Below the pieces are notes generated by a model. The model did no database searches. It worked only from the letters and a program-made list of their open reading frames with translations, and was not told where the DNA came from. The position numbers and the translations under genes were made by a program. Below, piece by piece: positions 9,434 to 20,775 of a DNA stretch of 64,000 nt. Each line of letters starts with the position of its first letter. The stretch's first letter is position 1. Source of the stretch: Heterobasidion occidentale (Eukaryota > Basidiomycota > Agaricomycetes > Russulales > Bondarzewiaceae); contig JBCAQO010000002.1 of NCBI GenBank assembly GCA_039111635.1, forward strand, positions 1,798,001 through 1,862,000, written 5' to 3'.

Positions 9434-11219
9434 GTCCTGCATGACGTTAAACTGTGAAAAGATAAGAAGGCAGGGGAAGTACCTGACCATTTCGTATTGC
9501 AGCCCTCCGGTCTCAAGATGAAGGACAAGCATTCAACACTCTCGTTGTCAAGAGGTATTCTGACAAGCGAATCGGGCGTCCCGCTTGGATCCCCAGTTTT
9601 ACAGGGCCCTTTCCACATTAGGAGGCCCTTAGGATTCACAACATAACTGGTACATGAATGATGCATGAATATTGGTGGGAAATCGTGATGCATACCCACC
9701 ATTGGGGAACGGTGGACCAACCTCGCTGTCAAGGTCTGACAGGTGTCTTGGACGTCCCACTTTGGATCTCCAGTTTTACAGGGTCGTTTCCGCATTAGGG
9801 GACCCTATCTGCGATGCAGGAACTAATGGCCGCACTCCATTAGTACCCCAAAACGGAGAAAAGAACATCCGCAACGATGTAAAACTACGGAAGGCTTGGT
9901 CCGCAATGACAATAAACTAGTTACCGTCCGGAACGACGCTAAAGCTACCAAGACCCTCGGAGCGTGGTTGTATTCTGGCAGACGGTGGAAGTGAGGGCCT
10001 CCACCGTTGCAGAACCCTGCCGACTAGGTCGAGGCGCTTCCATATTCCATACGCCCTACAGTAAAAGAATATGGGGTCGACACGGTTCAATTCCGTGCGA
10101 GGGGTTTGGGGACATGGAGCGGGTTGCCAGCCTTCCGACAAGGCCGCGACTACTCCATGGCGCGCCCATTCTACCCTTGAAGTCCGAAGCAAGGATTCCG
10201 CTTCAAGGGCCAGTCAAGAGGCAACTGGGACCGTGCCTCGTGTTGCAATCATCCGCAACGATGTAAAACTACGCATGTCCGCAACGACGGTAAACTACGG
10301 GTGCCCTCCATGGCGTTAAACTGGGAGTACCCTTTCCTTACAGGGTCATGAGCAGTGTCCAAACATGAGATATGTTTTGGCATTGCTGCGTCCGCAAAGA
10401 CGTTAAACTACCACTCCTTTCAGCATAGGAGATGTCGATTGACATCGTTGTTGACACCACGATGTTGATCTAGTCCGCAATGACGATAAACTATTATCCC
10501 TCGTCCTAGGGATCGTATTGGAGCTGGAATTACCGCTTCCAGCTGCAATAGTCCGCAATGACAGTAAACTACTTACTCCTTCAAACATAGGAGTCGTGGT
10601 TGATGGTCACGACCTTGACCATCAACTAGTCCGAAATGACCTTAAACTACCCTCACCCCGGAGGATTAAATCTATCGAGGCTCGGGAGGTTCAAGCCAGG
10701 CGATAGCGGACGTCCGCAATGACTATAAACTAGTTGCCGTCCTTCATGACGATAAACTGAGCTGCCCTTCTGTCTACAGGGCCATGTGAGTTGTGTCAAA
10801 ATAGGCCTTCACGTCTATTCTCGCGACTCTATAAGTTATCCGGTTTGATATAGTATAAACCGTCACCATCTTACCTCAATGGGAACCCTGTCAAGAAGGA
10901 GGAACTGGTCTACGGCCCTATGTGCATCACCGATGAATGTTCCGGCGCGCAGAAACGCCTGCTGTCTTGTTTACAGGTACTCCTACGTTGGGAGATGGAT
11001 AGGTCCGCAACGACCTTGGCATAAACTAGCAGGGCAGGTCCGCAACGACCTTGGCATAAACTAGCAGGGCAGGTCCGCAACGACCTTGGCATAAACTAGC
11101 AGGGCAGGTCCGCAACGACCTTGGCATAAACTAGCCTCAGTCCGCAACGACTTAAGGATAAACTAGCGGACGTCCGCAAAGACGCAAAACTACGGACGTC
11201 CGGCACGACGTTAAACTAC
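9434..11219 (+). repeat. Array of ~20 GTCCGCAAYGAC..TAAACTA motifs alternating with hairpins
   Basis: Copies of a ~22-bp motif start at 9434, 9867, 9899, 9926, 10250, 10277, 10303, 10390, 10473, 10551, 10629, 10712, 10739, 11003, 11038, 11073, 11108, 11140, 11172 and 11198. From 10390 to 10712 the period is 78-83 bp; from 11003 to 11108 it is exactly 35 bp. Spacers contain inverted repeats, for example GTTGATGGTCA/TGACCATCAAC (10599-10626), GATGTC/GACATC, GCCCT/AGGGC, CCCTTGAAG/CTTCAAGGG and ACGGTGGA/TCCACCGT. No long reading frame accounts for it. The array is conserved in copy 2 (27830-29605) and, diverged, in the old A copy (37383-38463). Function unknown; a cis-acting RNA or DNA element is possible. 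Confidence 0.8.
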
Positions 11220-12029
11220 CAGGACATACCTTACGCTGACCCCACATAATTACCGTCAAAGTGGATACCATGGTATATTCAAGAAACCATGGGGTTCAAA
11301 GTCTATCCTTCAAAGTCCTTACCTCGTGTCCAATACCCTTAGTGAAAAACAAACTCTGGACGAACACTCAATCTCTAACCTGACAAGGCCACCGTATGGG
11401 GCTGACAGAGTTAGGGATCTTCAAAGCGGTCTTGCCGGACTCAAGACAAGTCAAGAAAAATGTTCGTTCTTGATAGGTTGGTGGGCCTAAGCCTTTGTAA
11501 AGCGATCAACCCACACACCTGGAGTCCCCCTCGATACCGGAGATCAAGGAGAAGAAGATCTATCCTGGAAACACTGAGACATGGCCTTCGGCACTTTAGA
11601 AGAAGAACGACACACACCCATCCACAGACGAGTTTCTATTTCATCCTATAATCATTCGCACAACACCTTTCTGCATCGTCGCCGGACTGGAAACCGGTTT
11701 AACAAAGGCACCAGGGGACACCTGGTTTCGAGCAGCTGCCTATTGACTCCAGGAGTGTACTCGCAACAAAACAGTGCGGTGAAGGAAGAACACCGAAGGC
11801 GACGCAATATTGTGGCTGATGTTGCTAGGAACCTGAATCAAACAGCTCAACGGAGAAGGAAAACTCCTAGGCGTTGTAAACGACGTAGGTCGGTCTTCGC
11901 CCCAGAAAACGAAGCGATATTGGGAAGACGCATCCCAATCTATTTGACGACCAGCAAGCAATTGTATGTGGAATGACGATGAAGCTCGTTTCTGCTCAAG
12001 CGAGTAGTCCCCTCAGGAGTTGGGACCTA
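11220..12029 (+). pseudogene. ORF4 remnant, family A (unknown)
   Basis: Between the array and the polypurine tract a decayed coding region can be followed in all three A copies. The best-preserved part starts at the ATG at 11581 (copy 2: MAFGILEEDRHNPSTDEF, then FHPIIIRTTPFCIVAGLETG). Two TGA codons stand where tryptophan would fit (KH-stop-DMAF, AAY-stop-LQE). In the frame open in this copy (11581-11976) the C-terminal half is Arg-rich (HRRRRNIVADVARN, QRRRKTPRRCKRRRS), but that may be a shadow of the decayed frame. No family is recognised. Confidence 0.35.
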
Positions 12030-12041
12030 GAAAGGGGGTAA
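12030..12041 (+). other. Polypurine tract, family A
   Basis: GAAAGGGGGTAA directly precedes the 3' LTR, the expected primer site for plus-strand synthesis. Confidence 0.8.
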
Positions 12042-12662
12042 TGTTATGACTTGACCCATCGGGGCCCTTCGCGGCCGGTCTAACCGATGGATCAAGCATC
12101 ACATGCTAGGCGGCTCCACTACGGAGTGTACATCAAGGTATTCGGCATGTCCTTAGGAGCCGACAAGACCGATGGTTCTTCAAGACATCGGTAAAGGCTA
12201 TATGAGAGGGACATGAGGCTCACGAAAGTTCGCACAGTAATATGAGAGGCATTCACATGCCATGGGCTTAGGGCTTATGGGTAAGCACCTCGTCGCACCA
12301 TGATGGATCAGTGCGACTAGAGAAGTACAAGAGTAGGCGCCGGAGGGAAAGACGGCGGCCACAGCTCTCCTAGGATGGAAACCTGGAGAAGCATACGGAC
12401 TCTTACCCTATACCCTATATAGTATATAAGGCCCATAGAATAGGCTGAGGATCTTCAGTCTATTCTCTTCGTTCATTCGTATCCACGAATACGAACCTCT
12501 TCGTTCCCCCTCTATCTACACATACAGGATTCTTAGAGCCAATCATTATTCCCTCCTGTATCAACGCCTGATACAGTCGAGACTTCGCCCACCACTCAGT
12601 CCATTGTGCGACCTAGGGAAGAACCTGTTACTCTTGGGTTACTGAACGAGCAGTTCGTAACA
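12042..12662 (+). repeat. 3' LTR of element A copy 1
   Basis: 621 bp from TGTTATGACTTG to GTTCGTAACA, followed by CTTGC (12663-12667). Confidence 0.95.
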
Positions 12663-13729
12663 CTTGCGATGGCTCTGCGTGCAAAAACACACAATAAAAC
12701 ACACCACTAAACACGGGGTGGGTGGAGAGCTGACTTTACTGGAATATCGAAGGACCTTTGTGAGTTACGAGGTGGGGCGCAAGATACGTATGCGGTGTTG
12801 CTTGATATTGAGCGAGGTGATGCAAGACTATTCTTGCATGTGACGGTAGCAATATTACTAGTGAGCGAGCAAAGGTCTTCAAGGGCAGTGACGAAGGCCC
12901 TGACGATAGAGACGACAAGAGTTTAATTGAGCAAGTCGAAAGCGAGGTTGATATGGACACAATATGAGCGAGATCTTCTTGCAAAGTTGAGCTCTACACA
13001 GAGGGGTGTTCAAAACTGGTGTATTGCAGCATCATAAGTAGGTTTTTATAGTAAATTGAGAAAGGTCAAGTAACTGTGAGCTCGTAAGGTAGAATGGGTT
13101 GATATCGTGCCAAGACCGTATCATAGAAAGATAAAAGAAAACCATGTGCAGAGATACTCGAAGACCGCGAGGTTCTGTCGTGCCACGGTAGAGAGACAGA
13201 GCGGTATTCAGTAAGGAGGTGTATCAGCAAGACGAGGTGATTCTAGGAAGTGCGAGGAGAAGGAGATCACAAGACCTGTACTGTCCAATAGGCGCCCTTG
13301 ATAAAGCTTGCTGCCATACCGCGCCGCGGAGCTGCCTGCGGTGATGCCCTCATGGTTGACCTTGTCAAGGCATATGTTGAGAGCTTGGTGGCGTCACAGT
13401 TAGTGCGATAGGCTCTAAGTTGTTGTGTGGTCATATGGGAGAGGGACGAGATGCTGCGAGGTGATGACTGAGGTGCTCGAGAAAGACCACATTGGGCCAC
13501 AACCGTGATATTGCGCTCGTGATGGACATCGGAGGGACTCGCACTAGGCTGTGGTAGCGTCCGGCAGTGACTAGGGTACTCGAGGAGGTCAGCATGCTAG
13601 CGCTCGTAGAACTCGAAAACGGGGGCCTCGGCGCTTAGAAAGGTGGCGCGCTCATCAGCGTCCATATTCCCAGCAAGTACGTGCATTGGGGTCGGTGGGC
13701 GTAGAAGGCGGGAGAGTTGGCGGGTTAGG

Positions 13730-14977
13730 CTATACATTTTCGGAGTCAGCAGTGTCTACGGGCCAGCCTTTGTCTGTTGTGACAGGTACATCTGGAGACT
13801 GGGGGGTGGTTTCGTCGACAACGATAGGATGGGTGTGGTTGTCGCCAAGTAGGGGAGGGGATAGGGACACAGCAGGGGGTGATGGGGGCGGTACCGGTAG
13901 CGGGCAAAGAACCTGGCAATCCCGGACGGCTTGCTCAGGGTCATAAGGGAGACTGGTAGGCCGCATGAATTGAGCTGTCTCCTCGTCGGTGGGTCGAAAG
14001 GAGAGGAGCTGGGTAGCCAGGAGGTCGGGAGTGGGGGAAAGTTCTTTGACTGAGGGGTGATCAACAACCATGGGTTCTTTGGTGTCGATTAGATGGAAGC
14101 CCTGTTCCTGCAGATCCAGTTTGGTCATTACCCAGGGCCTGACATAATCCTCAGGGTTACATCTGTTAGCCCAGTAGTTCGCAATAGGGTGGACTCCACG
14201 ACTGTTGAGGGGGAACAAGTGGGTCAGCAGCAACCCTTTAGGGACGTACTCCTCAATCTCCAAGCGTGACCCATTAAATCCAATGAAGCAGAACCAGCAG
14301 ATTGTGTTTTCCTTGTATTTGATTTGGGCTAGCGTGTTGAGCCAAGCCTGTACCGTGTGTTGCTGAAGGAGGACAGATCTGCTGCTAAAGATCCTGCCAA
14401 GTTGGAAGTTGATCATGTTGTTGTGTATGGCAGGAAGGTTGATGAGTCCTCCGAGGCGGTACGAGGTGACCGTCAGGTTAGCGAGGAGTATTGCCTGATG
14501 ATGGTTAAGGGGTCCTGAGAATACCTGGTAGCCCTGCGCCAGGATCATCTGCTGTAAATAAAGAAGGAAGGTGCGAGGTCTCTCAAACCCGGTTGGTTGA
14601 GGATGATGGGGGCTTCATCTTCAGCGACCGTGAGGTGATAGATGCTGTTGTTGGTGGTCAAATCCTGGTATAGGTGAAGGTCGTGTAATGGGCTGGGAAA
14701 GGCATGGATACAAAAGTGGGGGTTCTCGTTGTGAACGGCAAAAACCTGCTGGGGGACTGTGAGGTGGGGGGTATTCATTTGGGAGACATGGGATCACAAA
14801 CACTTGCAGCGGGTTGACGATGTCAATGCCTTCCGCAGGAATATCATCGTCTGAATCCGAGTCCAAGTAGTCTTCAATGAGCGTGGGAGTGGGGGTGATG
14901 GGGGTGACGGTGCGGAGGACAAAGGGGTTGGGAGAAGAAGCACTAGAAGTGTGGGTGGAAGAAGTGGTGGAGGCCAT
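13730..14977 (-). pseudogene. ORF3 of family D (unknown function)
   Basis: On the minus strand an ATG at 14977 (MASTTSSTHTSSA) opens a Ser/Thr/Pro-rich N-terminus with an acidic patch (DYLDSDSDDDI). The likely frame moves to 14778-14545 (HLTVPQQVFAVHNENPHF, YHLTVAEDEAPIILNQPGL). It returns to the first frame at 14548-13730 (YQVFSGPLNHHQAILLANLT, NTICWFCFIGFNGSRLEIEE), ending PVDTADSENV. The two shifts compensate and could be mutations, introns or errors. The composition is globular in the middle and Pro-rich at the end. I recognise no family. It sits downstream of pol with its own TATA-like box. The 3' part is duplicated at 63534-64000. Confidence 0.45.
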
Positions 14978-15091
14978 GGTGAAGTTGTCAAGAATATAGT
15001 GGGGATGTGAGCGAGGATGAGGTGTGCGGGAGTGAGGGACATTCAGATGTAGCTGGGGAGCTGAGGAACGTCTCTGCTCAGCGCGTGGTGT

Positions 15092-15099
15092 CTTTTATA
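15092..15099 (-). promoter_or_regulatory. Internal TATA-like box upstream of D ORF3
   Basis: Minus strand TATAAAAG, about 50 bases before the first ATG (15042) and 115 before the ATG of the likely ORF3 frame (14977). It resembles the box ahead of ORF3 in family A. Confidence 0.4.
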
Positions 15100-15249
15100 C
15101 TGTGGAGGAGAGGCCAATTGTGGCAGCAGTGTGAAGGGATCTGAGAACAAGAGTGATTGCAATGGAGGCAGCGGTGAAAGCAAGAGTCGCAACGATGGTG
15201 TAAATGGCCACTGTGGATAGAGTGGGGTCCAGAGGGGTCATAGTCATTT

Positions 15250-18200
15250 GCCTGGCTATGCCAATACTCGGTTGGTCTGCTTTTGTAGCTCCTGGTATGC
15301 TTGAGTCTGCCAATTAGAGTTGTCCGATTGCTTCTGCTGTAGCTTTGATTGAGACGAGTCTATATTGGGCTTCTTTGGTTGTGCTTCTCGACCGTTGATC
15401 ACCAGCGGTGGCACTTTTGATCAAGGAACCAGAGGTGGCTTCTTTAGCTGCATCATTCATTTGTTGATCTCTTCCATGATCTGGGGGATAGCCAATCCTG
15501 TAGCAAGAAGCTTCTTTCCAATCAGATGCTTCTCGAGCTTCTTTTTAATGTGATCTTCTTCGGTCACTCTGTTGAGTTCTAATTTGATCACCAGGGCTAG
15601 AATGGAGGCTTCCATTCCTTTGACTGCTCGAGGATGCCGGCAGTAAAAGTTGTTTATGGCTTCTTGTGTGTTAGTGACATTTGCTGTGGCTTCCCAAGAG
15701 TTGTCTGATTCCGGGTAGCCCTTCCATTTGATCAGGTACTGCAGTGTCTTCCATCATCCGAAGTGTTGAGCTCCAATGATGGCTTCGACTTTGAATTCTT
15801 CTTGCCCCTTGATCAGGTCCGGAGCCGGTTTAGGGTAGTTAGGGCCATAGACCTCGTTTTCCTTGTAGGGTGTGAGTTGACTAGCATGGAAGATGTCATA
15901 AATGCGCTTCCAGCTACTAGGCAGTTTCAATCTAAAGTTGACATTCCCTATAGTGTTAGTAATTTCAAACGGCCCAAAGCGTTTGGGCCTTAGTTTCTCT
16001 GATGAATGGTCAGTGTGGATGTTCTTCCCATCTAGCCATACTTGATCTCCTTTCTTGAAAGGCGGCAGGTCCGTTCCAAAACGGTCATGCTGTATCCTCA
16101 TGGCTTCAGCTGCAATTTCAAGGCTGGCTTGTGCTTCCTTCCTAGCACGCTGCAGAGCTTCAAGGCGAGCGTTGGCGGTGGGGACATTCATGTTTCCGAT
16201 GATGGCTGGGTAAGCCCGTGGTTGATATCTATGGAGAAGTTCAAATGGTGACTTCTGCATGGCTGAGTGCTGATGGGTGTTGTGGGCATATTCCGCATAA
16301 GGGATTAATCCAGCCCAATTGTCCTGTGAAGAGCTACAGAAGGCTCTTAGGTATTGCTCTAGTTCTTGATTCATTCATTTAGTAGCGCCGTCTGTCTGCA
16401 GGTGGTAAGCTGTGCTTAAAGCGGATTTGATTCCTAATTCTTTGAGCAGGGCTTGCGCTACTTTTGAAGCGAATTGGGTTCCTCTGTCCAATATCATTTT
16501 ATCAAGCAGTCCATAACGTCTCCAGGTATTTTCTAGCAGGATCTTGGCTGTTCTGTCTGAGTCAATGGATTTCTGGCATGGGGTTATTACTGCAGTTTTG
16601 GTAAACCAGTTGGTTACTACATGTAACAAGTCGTATCTGTTTGATTCTGGTAGATCTGTAATAAAATCCATAGTTATTGTTCCAAAAGGTCGATCTGGAA
16701 TCTCCGTTGGTTAGAGGGGTACCATGGTAGGATGTGTGTTGTTTTTGGTGGATTGACAAATAGCGCATCCTTCCACATATTAGTGAACTATGTTTGAGAT
16801 TCCAGGCCAAGTGAATTCTTTTCCTACTGCTGCTAGATTTCCTCTTTGTCCTGGATGTCCTGCTGCTAGATTATTGTGGTTTAACTTGATGATGTCTTGA
16901 TGAAGTTGCTCGTTTCGAGGAACATATACTTTTCCTCTATGAAGGACCAATCCTTCTTCTTTATTCCATTCCTGTAAACCTTTCTTCATGCTTCGAGGGC
17001 CTAAGGTCTTGACCTTGGCTAGTGTTTTCTAGTAGCCACTTGTCCTTTCTGTTTTCTTCAATGATTTGTTTCTTTAAGTCATCGTAAATTATAGTGATGC
17101 CTCCTCATCTGGTTGCCCTAATGTGGAGAATTTGGTGGGGGTCCCAAATGTCTTCTGTTTTGATTGTGTTGATCTTCACAAAGGGTCTTTGGATTTTTCC
17201 TGTGTCATTGAAAAGTTTGGGTGCCAAAAGTGTTTTGCCTAAATTATCAAATTCCATCCCCTTTTTATGGTCTGGATGCCGTGACAGACCGTCAGATTGA
17301 TTAGTGACTCCCACCTTGTGCGTCAATTTGTAGTCGAAACATGAGAGGTAGAGTGACCATTGTGCTTGCCAATGGTTTAATTTCTGGCTTGACCAGAACC
17401 ATTCAAGGTTCTTGTGGTCTGTCCAGACATCTACCGGGTGGTCGGTGCCCTCCAAGTAGTGTCGCCAAGCTTCAAAGGCTCAAACGACAGCCAGTAGCTC
17501 CTTATCATATATTGGGATAGTTGCATTCTGTAGGTGAGAGCGACTTGGAAATGTAGGCACATGGATGCCATTTTCCATCTTTGGCGACTTGTAATAATAC
17601 TGCTCTGGTGGCGAAGTCGGAGGCATCGCATTCAATGCGGAAGGGGTTCCTTGTATCTGGCATAACAAGCACCGGAGATTCTGTAAATATTTGTTTTAGC
17701 ATTTGAAACACTTCTTTGCATGCTGGTATCCAATCCCAGGTGTGTTCCTTCTGTGTTAACTCAAATAGCGGTCGTGCTATTTTTGAGTAATCCTTGATAA
17801 ACCTGTAATAAAAGTTGCAGAAACCTAAAAACGATTGCACTTCCTTGACTTTTCCAGGGGTTGGCCAGTCCATGATGCTGGCCACTTTGATTGGGTCCAT
17901 TTCCAGATGTCCATGTGATATAACATATCCAAGGTAGTCAATTTTCTTTTTATGGAAGTGGCATTTCAAGGGTTGTAGGTATAGATCGTTGTCTTGTAAG
18001 ATCTGTAAAACCTTCCGTACCATCCTGATGTGATTGTCCATAGTTTTAGAGAAAACTAGGATGTTGTCCATATAGATTGCTACTTTTCCGGAATAGATGA
18101 GGTCTTTGAAGAGGGTGTTCATCATTGTTTAGAATGTTGCCGGTGAGTTAGTTAACCCAAAGAACATGACCAGAGGTTTGTACATTCCTAGATTGGTGAC

Positions 18201-19620
18201 AAACATGGCTAGTTTCTCACTTCCTTCTTTCATGTGTACGTTGTTATATCCTGTATTGACATCCATTAGTGAGAAGTATATGGCTTCAGCCAGCAAGTCC
18301 AGTAATTCTTGAATAATCGGTAGCCGGTACTTGTTCTTGATTGTTATTTCATTGAGCTTGCAATAATCCATTACTGGTTGTAGCTTTCCATTCTTTTTCT
18401 TGATGAAGAAGAACGGGAATGCCATATGCGACTTGGATTCTTGGATGAATCCTTTCTGAAGGTTTTTGTCTATGAATTTCTTGAGTTCCACTTGCTCACC
18501 GGGGCTAAGGCTGTATAGCTTGGGTTTGAGCGAGTGATCCATTCCTTCCTTGAGCTCTATCTTGTGATCCCAGGGTTGAGAGAGCGGTAGCTGTCCCTTT
18601 GGTCAACCCTCAAAAGCCTTCCAATAATTCCAATATTCCTTTGGCACTATTTCCTCAAAGAATAGTTTGGGTTTCCCTTTGGCGGCTTCTTCCGCAAGTC
18701 TTTGCGAGTTGGTGTGCTTCGTTTGTTTCCCTATCTGTGCTTTGGCAGGCTTGCTTCCTTGAGCCGGTATGTTGACATATGGAAGTTCTGTGGTTTTGGC
18801 GTGATGTATGTTGACGCCTTCTTCGGAGTCGTTGTATAATTCTAGTGCCTGTAATGTTCCTGTATCAAGGCATCTAACGAGATAGACTCTATCTTCTTCA
18901 AGATCCTTGGAGGGAAGTGCCAGAAGTCCGTCACCATCCTCTGGAACTTCTTCTTCAGCCCATGTCAGAACCTTGTAATTTCTGGTTCTGGCCTTCAAAT
19001 GTTCAGCATTCAACCTTTGAGTTGCAAACTCCGGACTTGTAGGTATTGTCCGCGGATGTGGTACTGTGGTGTTTCCCACTTTCCGGCCTGGTACTGCTTT
19101 TTCCAGCTTTTGCACTGGTATTGAGTAGTTGTTCGTTTGCGGTACTGTTTCCAGGCGCTGTATGCTTGTTTTAGGACGTCCTGGTTTTCTTGTAGCTCTT
19201 CTAGCTTTTACCGGTCCTCCTTTTATTTGGCAGGAGGGCGGGCATCTGGTAAAGTGCAGCCCGTAGGCGTGCTAGCCGACTTCTGGGTTATGTTCCAGTA
19301 ACCAGTTGGTTCCTAAAATGATGTCCTTTTTTCCTATTTCTGCAATATAGAATCTCGCTGATTTGGTATGTGACCCCCCTTTTTCGCCTAGAACCTGTAA
19401 TTTGAGGTTGGCGAATCTGGTAATGGGTCCTCCTTTAAACTCGGTGTTTTGGACCGTGCTGACTGGGATAGGGGTAGGGTTTTATGCGTGATGATTCAAT
19501 GTGCTTCTACAAAGTGAGGGTGCATGAAGATTCCGGTGGCTCCACTGTCCACCAGTGCTTGAGTAGCAGCTTTTCTATTCTTGCCTATGAGCATTGTCTT
19601 GAGTTGGAGTGATGGTGCAC
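15250..19620 (-). pseudogene. pol: pol, family D (protease to chromodomain), decayed
   Basis: Minus-strand pol. Protease ALVDSGATG at about 19539-19560 keeps the DSG triad. RT runs about 18540-17900, but the catalytic YMDD reads YMDN (18063-18074). RNase H follows at about 17680-17300 (IECDASDFAT, YDKELLAV, WTDHKNLEWF). Integrase (16990-15754) has the HHCC finger, but the first catalytic Asp is Asn (HVVTN) and the DDE glutamate region reads GATK-stop. The chromodomain (FKVEAIIGAQHFG-stop-WKTLQYLIKWKGYPES) has an Arg-to-stop change. The C-terminus keeps one HLIGKKLLATGLAIPQIMEE unit like the repeats in family C, then NWQTQAYQELQKQTNRVLA, matching the C extension. Many stops and shifts show an old, dead copy. 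Confidence 0.85.
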
Positions 19621-19929
19621 CATGTGATTTCGTTTCCAAAAGATACACTACATCTGGATGTCCATGCTCTTGGTCAGTGTCTTTACTGGCCAGAGGAGCA
19701 TACCAATTTCCTGCAAGAATCCTACTCTCCGCATCCGCTGCTGATGGGAGAGGCCTTAAAAATTCTTCAAGTCACTAAAGGCTCAAACTTCTTTGATTTC
19801 TTCCATGCTGAGACCCACCATCATTTGGCAGATGTGGTTAACTCTGTTCTTTCCTTCTTCAACATCTTCATTGTTGAATTGTCCTTCATCCATTTCTCCT
19901 TTGTGCACTGCCCTGCGACAAGGGGGTTG

Positions 19930-20775
19930 GAATCTTCACTTGGGTCGAGAAGGACAGTTGCGTGCCATATGCCTGGGCTTCTTGCAAAAGAAGCACTTGC
20001 CTTCTTTGGCAAGTTGATCTCTTTTTACCGGGGTAAGCTTCTTGAAGCGAGTGCAAACAGCATCGGCCTCCATCTCCATGGCATCTATATCCATAGGTTC
20101 ATATTGAGGTTCCCTATCATTCCATGGGAGTGCCCTCTTGTCGTAAAAGGTGCGCAGAGTGTAGATTTGGAATTTGCCTTTCCGGAGGTCGTATGCTCAG
20201 TCCCTTGCGATGTGCATCCTTTCGTGTTTCTTTGTTTTCTTAACCAGCTCCTCCCAGGTACTATCCTTGGAGGGATCTTCATAAACTCCTCTTGCCAGTT
20301 CCCATTTCAATCCCCTCAGGAAGTGGGTTTTCTTTGTTTCTTTGTCGACTCTGGCGAGCGCTACAAGCTGTTCAAATAGCTGTAGATAGGTGTTGAAGTA
20401 TTCTTTTCCTTGGTGTACCCTGGCTAATTTGTCGTGAGCGTCTGCTTCTTTATTGAACTTCTCAAAGTCGGTTGCTATCTTTTTGCGAACGGAGATGAAT
20501 CTGACCATTTCCTTCCATGTGTACTTGGCCCAATCGTTTAATGCATTTCTGGCTTGAGTAAAATTCCTTGACCATATTCCGGCTGACCCTTCCTTCATGT
20601 ATGACAGAGCATAAGCAATTTTGGCAAATTCATCCACATAATCCTTTTTCCTAGCTAGGATCATCAGGTCAATTTTGTGGAGGAATTTCTCCGTTCGTTT
20701 TCTGTTTCCATTGAAGGGGGTAGGCTTAGCCATAGCTGGTCCCTTGGACTCAGCACCTCCAGGATTTGTCGACAT
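19930..20775 (-). pseudogene. gag: gag, family D
   Basis: From the ATG at 20775 (MSTNPGGAESKGPAMAKPTP) the gag capsid-like region reads NRKRTEKFLHKIDLMILARK, YMKEGSAGIWSRNFTQARNA and LARVHQGKEYFNTYLQLFEQ. A stop lies at 20197-20199. The frame then continues to a CCHC zinc knuckle (CFFCKKPRHMARNCP) near 19954-19995. It would coat the element RNA. It is better preserved than the family C gag at 51490-51000, which lacks the middle third. Confidence 0.75.

Larger units (their letters stand above)
1665..12662 (+). mobile_element. Ty3/gypsy chromovirus, family A, full-length copy 1
   Basis: A 10,998-bp LTR retrotransposon flanked by CTTGC duplications. Order: 5' LTR, self-priming PBS, gag, pol with protease-RT-RNase H-integrase-chromodomain, internal TATA box, ORF3, motif/hairpin array, decayed ORF4, polypurine tract, 3' LTR. 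The length equals that of copy 2 on the minus strand (26380-37377). The two LTRs differ at about 7 of 621 positions. It is large for a Ty3/gypsy element because roughly 4 kb follow pol. Gag and pol are interrupted by single-base losses in base runs and by in-frame TGA codons, so this copy looks inactive as assembled. Confidence 0.95.
1650..13660 (-). repeat. E repeat (LTR-like, ~1.0 kb) split by element A
   Basis: Bases 1650-1664 plus 12668-13660 form one ~1.0-kb repeat once element A is removed. It starts with TGTTGATGCGC and ends near GCGCGCTCATCAGCG; the plus-strand homologue at 57750-59668 ends TGTTGATG/CATCAACA. The minus strand has TATAAAAAC at 13042-13050, suiting an LTR promoter. Homology to 57750-59668 runs end to end, so this is an independent dispersed repeat. 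No internal region, polypurine tract or matching target duplication was found. A solo LTR is my best reading; another class of repeat with terminal inverted repeats is possible. Confidence 0.5.

Noticed and set aside
9328..9795. 155-codon minus-strand frame also open at 29244-29711
   Set aside because: Identical in both A copies only because the copies are nearly identical; antisense to the ORF3/array boundary and without recognisable features.
10070..10110. tRNA-like T arm (CACGG-TTCAATT-CCGTG) with a B-box-like GGTTCAATTCC
   Set aside because: No A box, no acceptor stem and no other arms fit around it. It is one of many hairpins in the array.
11740..11961. Arg-rich frame at the end of element A as a Rev/Tat-like RNA-binding protein acting on the hairpin array
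   Set aside because: Tempting by position, but another frame over the same DNA looks more protein-like and the old A copy breaks the Arg-rich frame. Not claimed.
13730..14977. D ORF3 as a captured host gene
   Set aside because: It is present in both duplicated copies in the same element context and I recognise no host family, so there is no positive evidence for capture.
15763..20379. Several plus-strand open frames of 60-250 codons across D pol
   Set aside because: All are antisense to recognised gag-pol domains.
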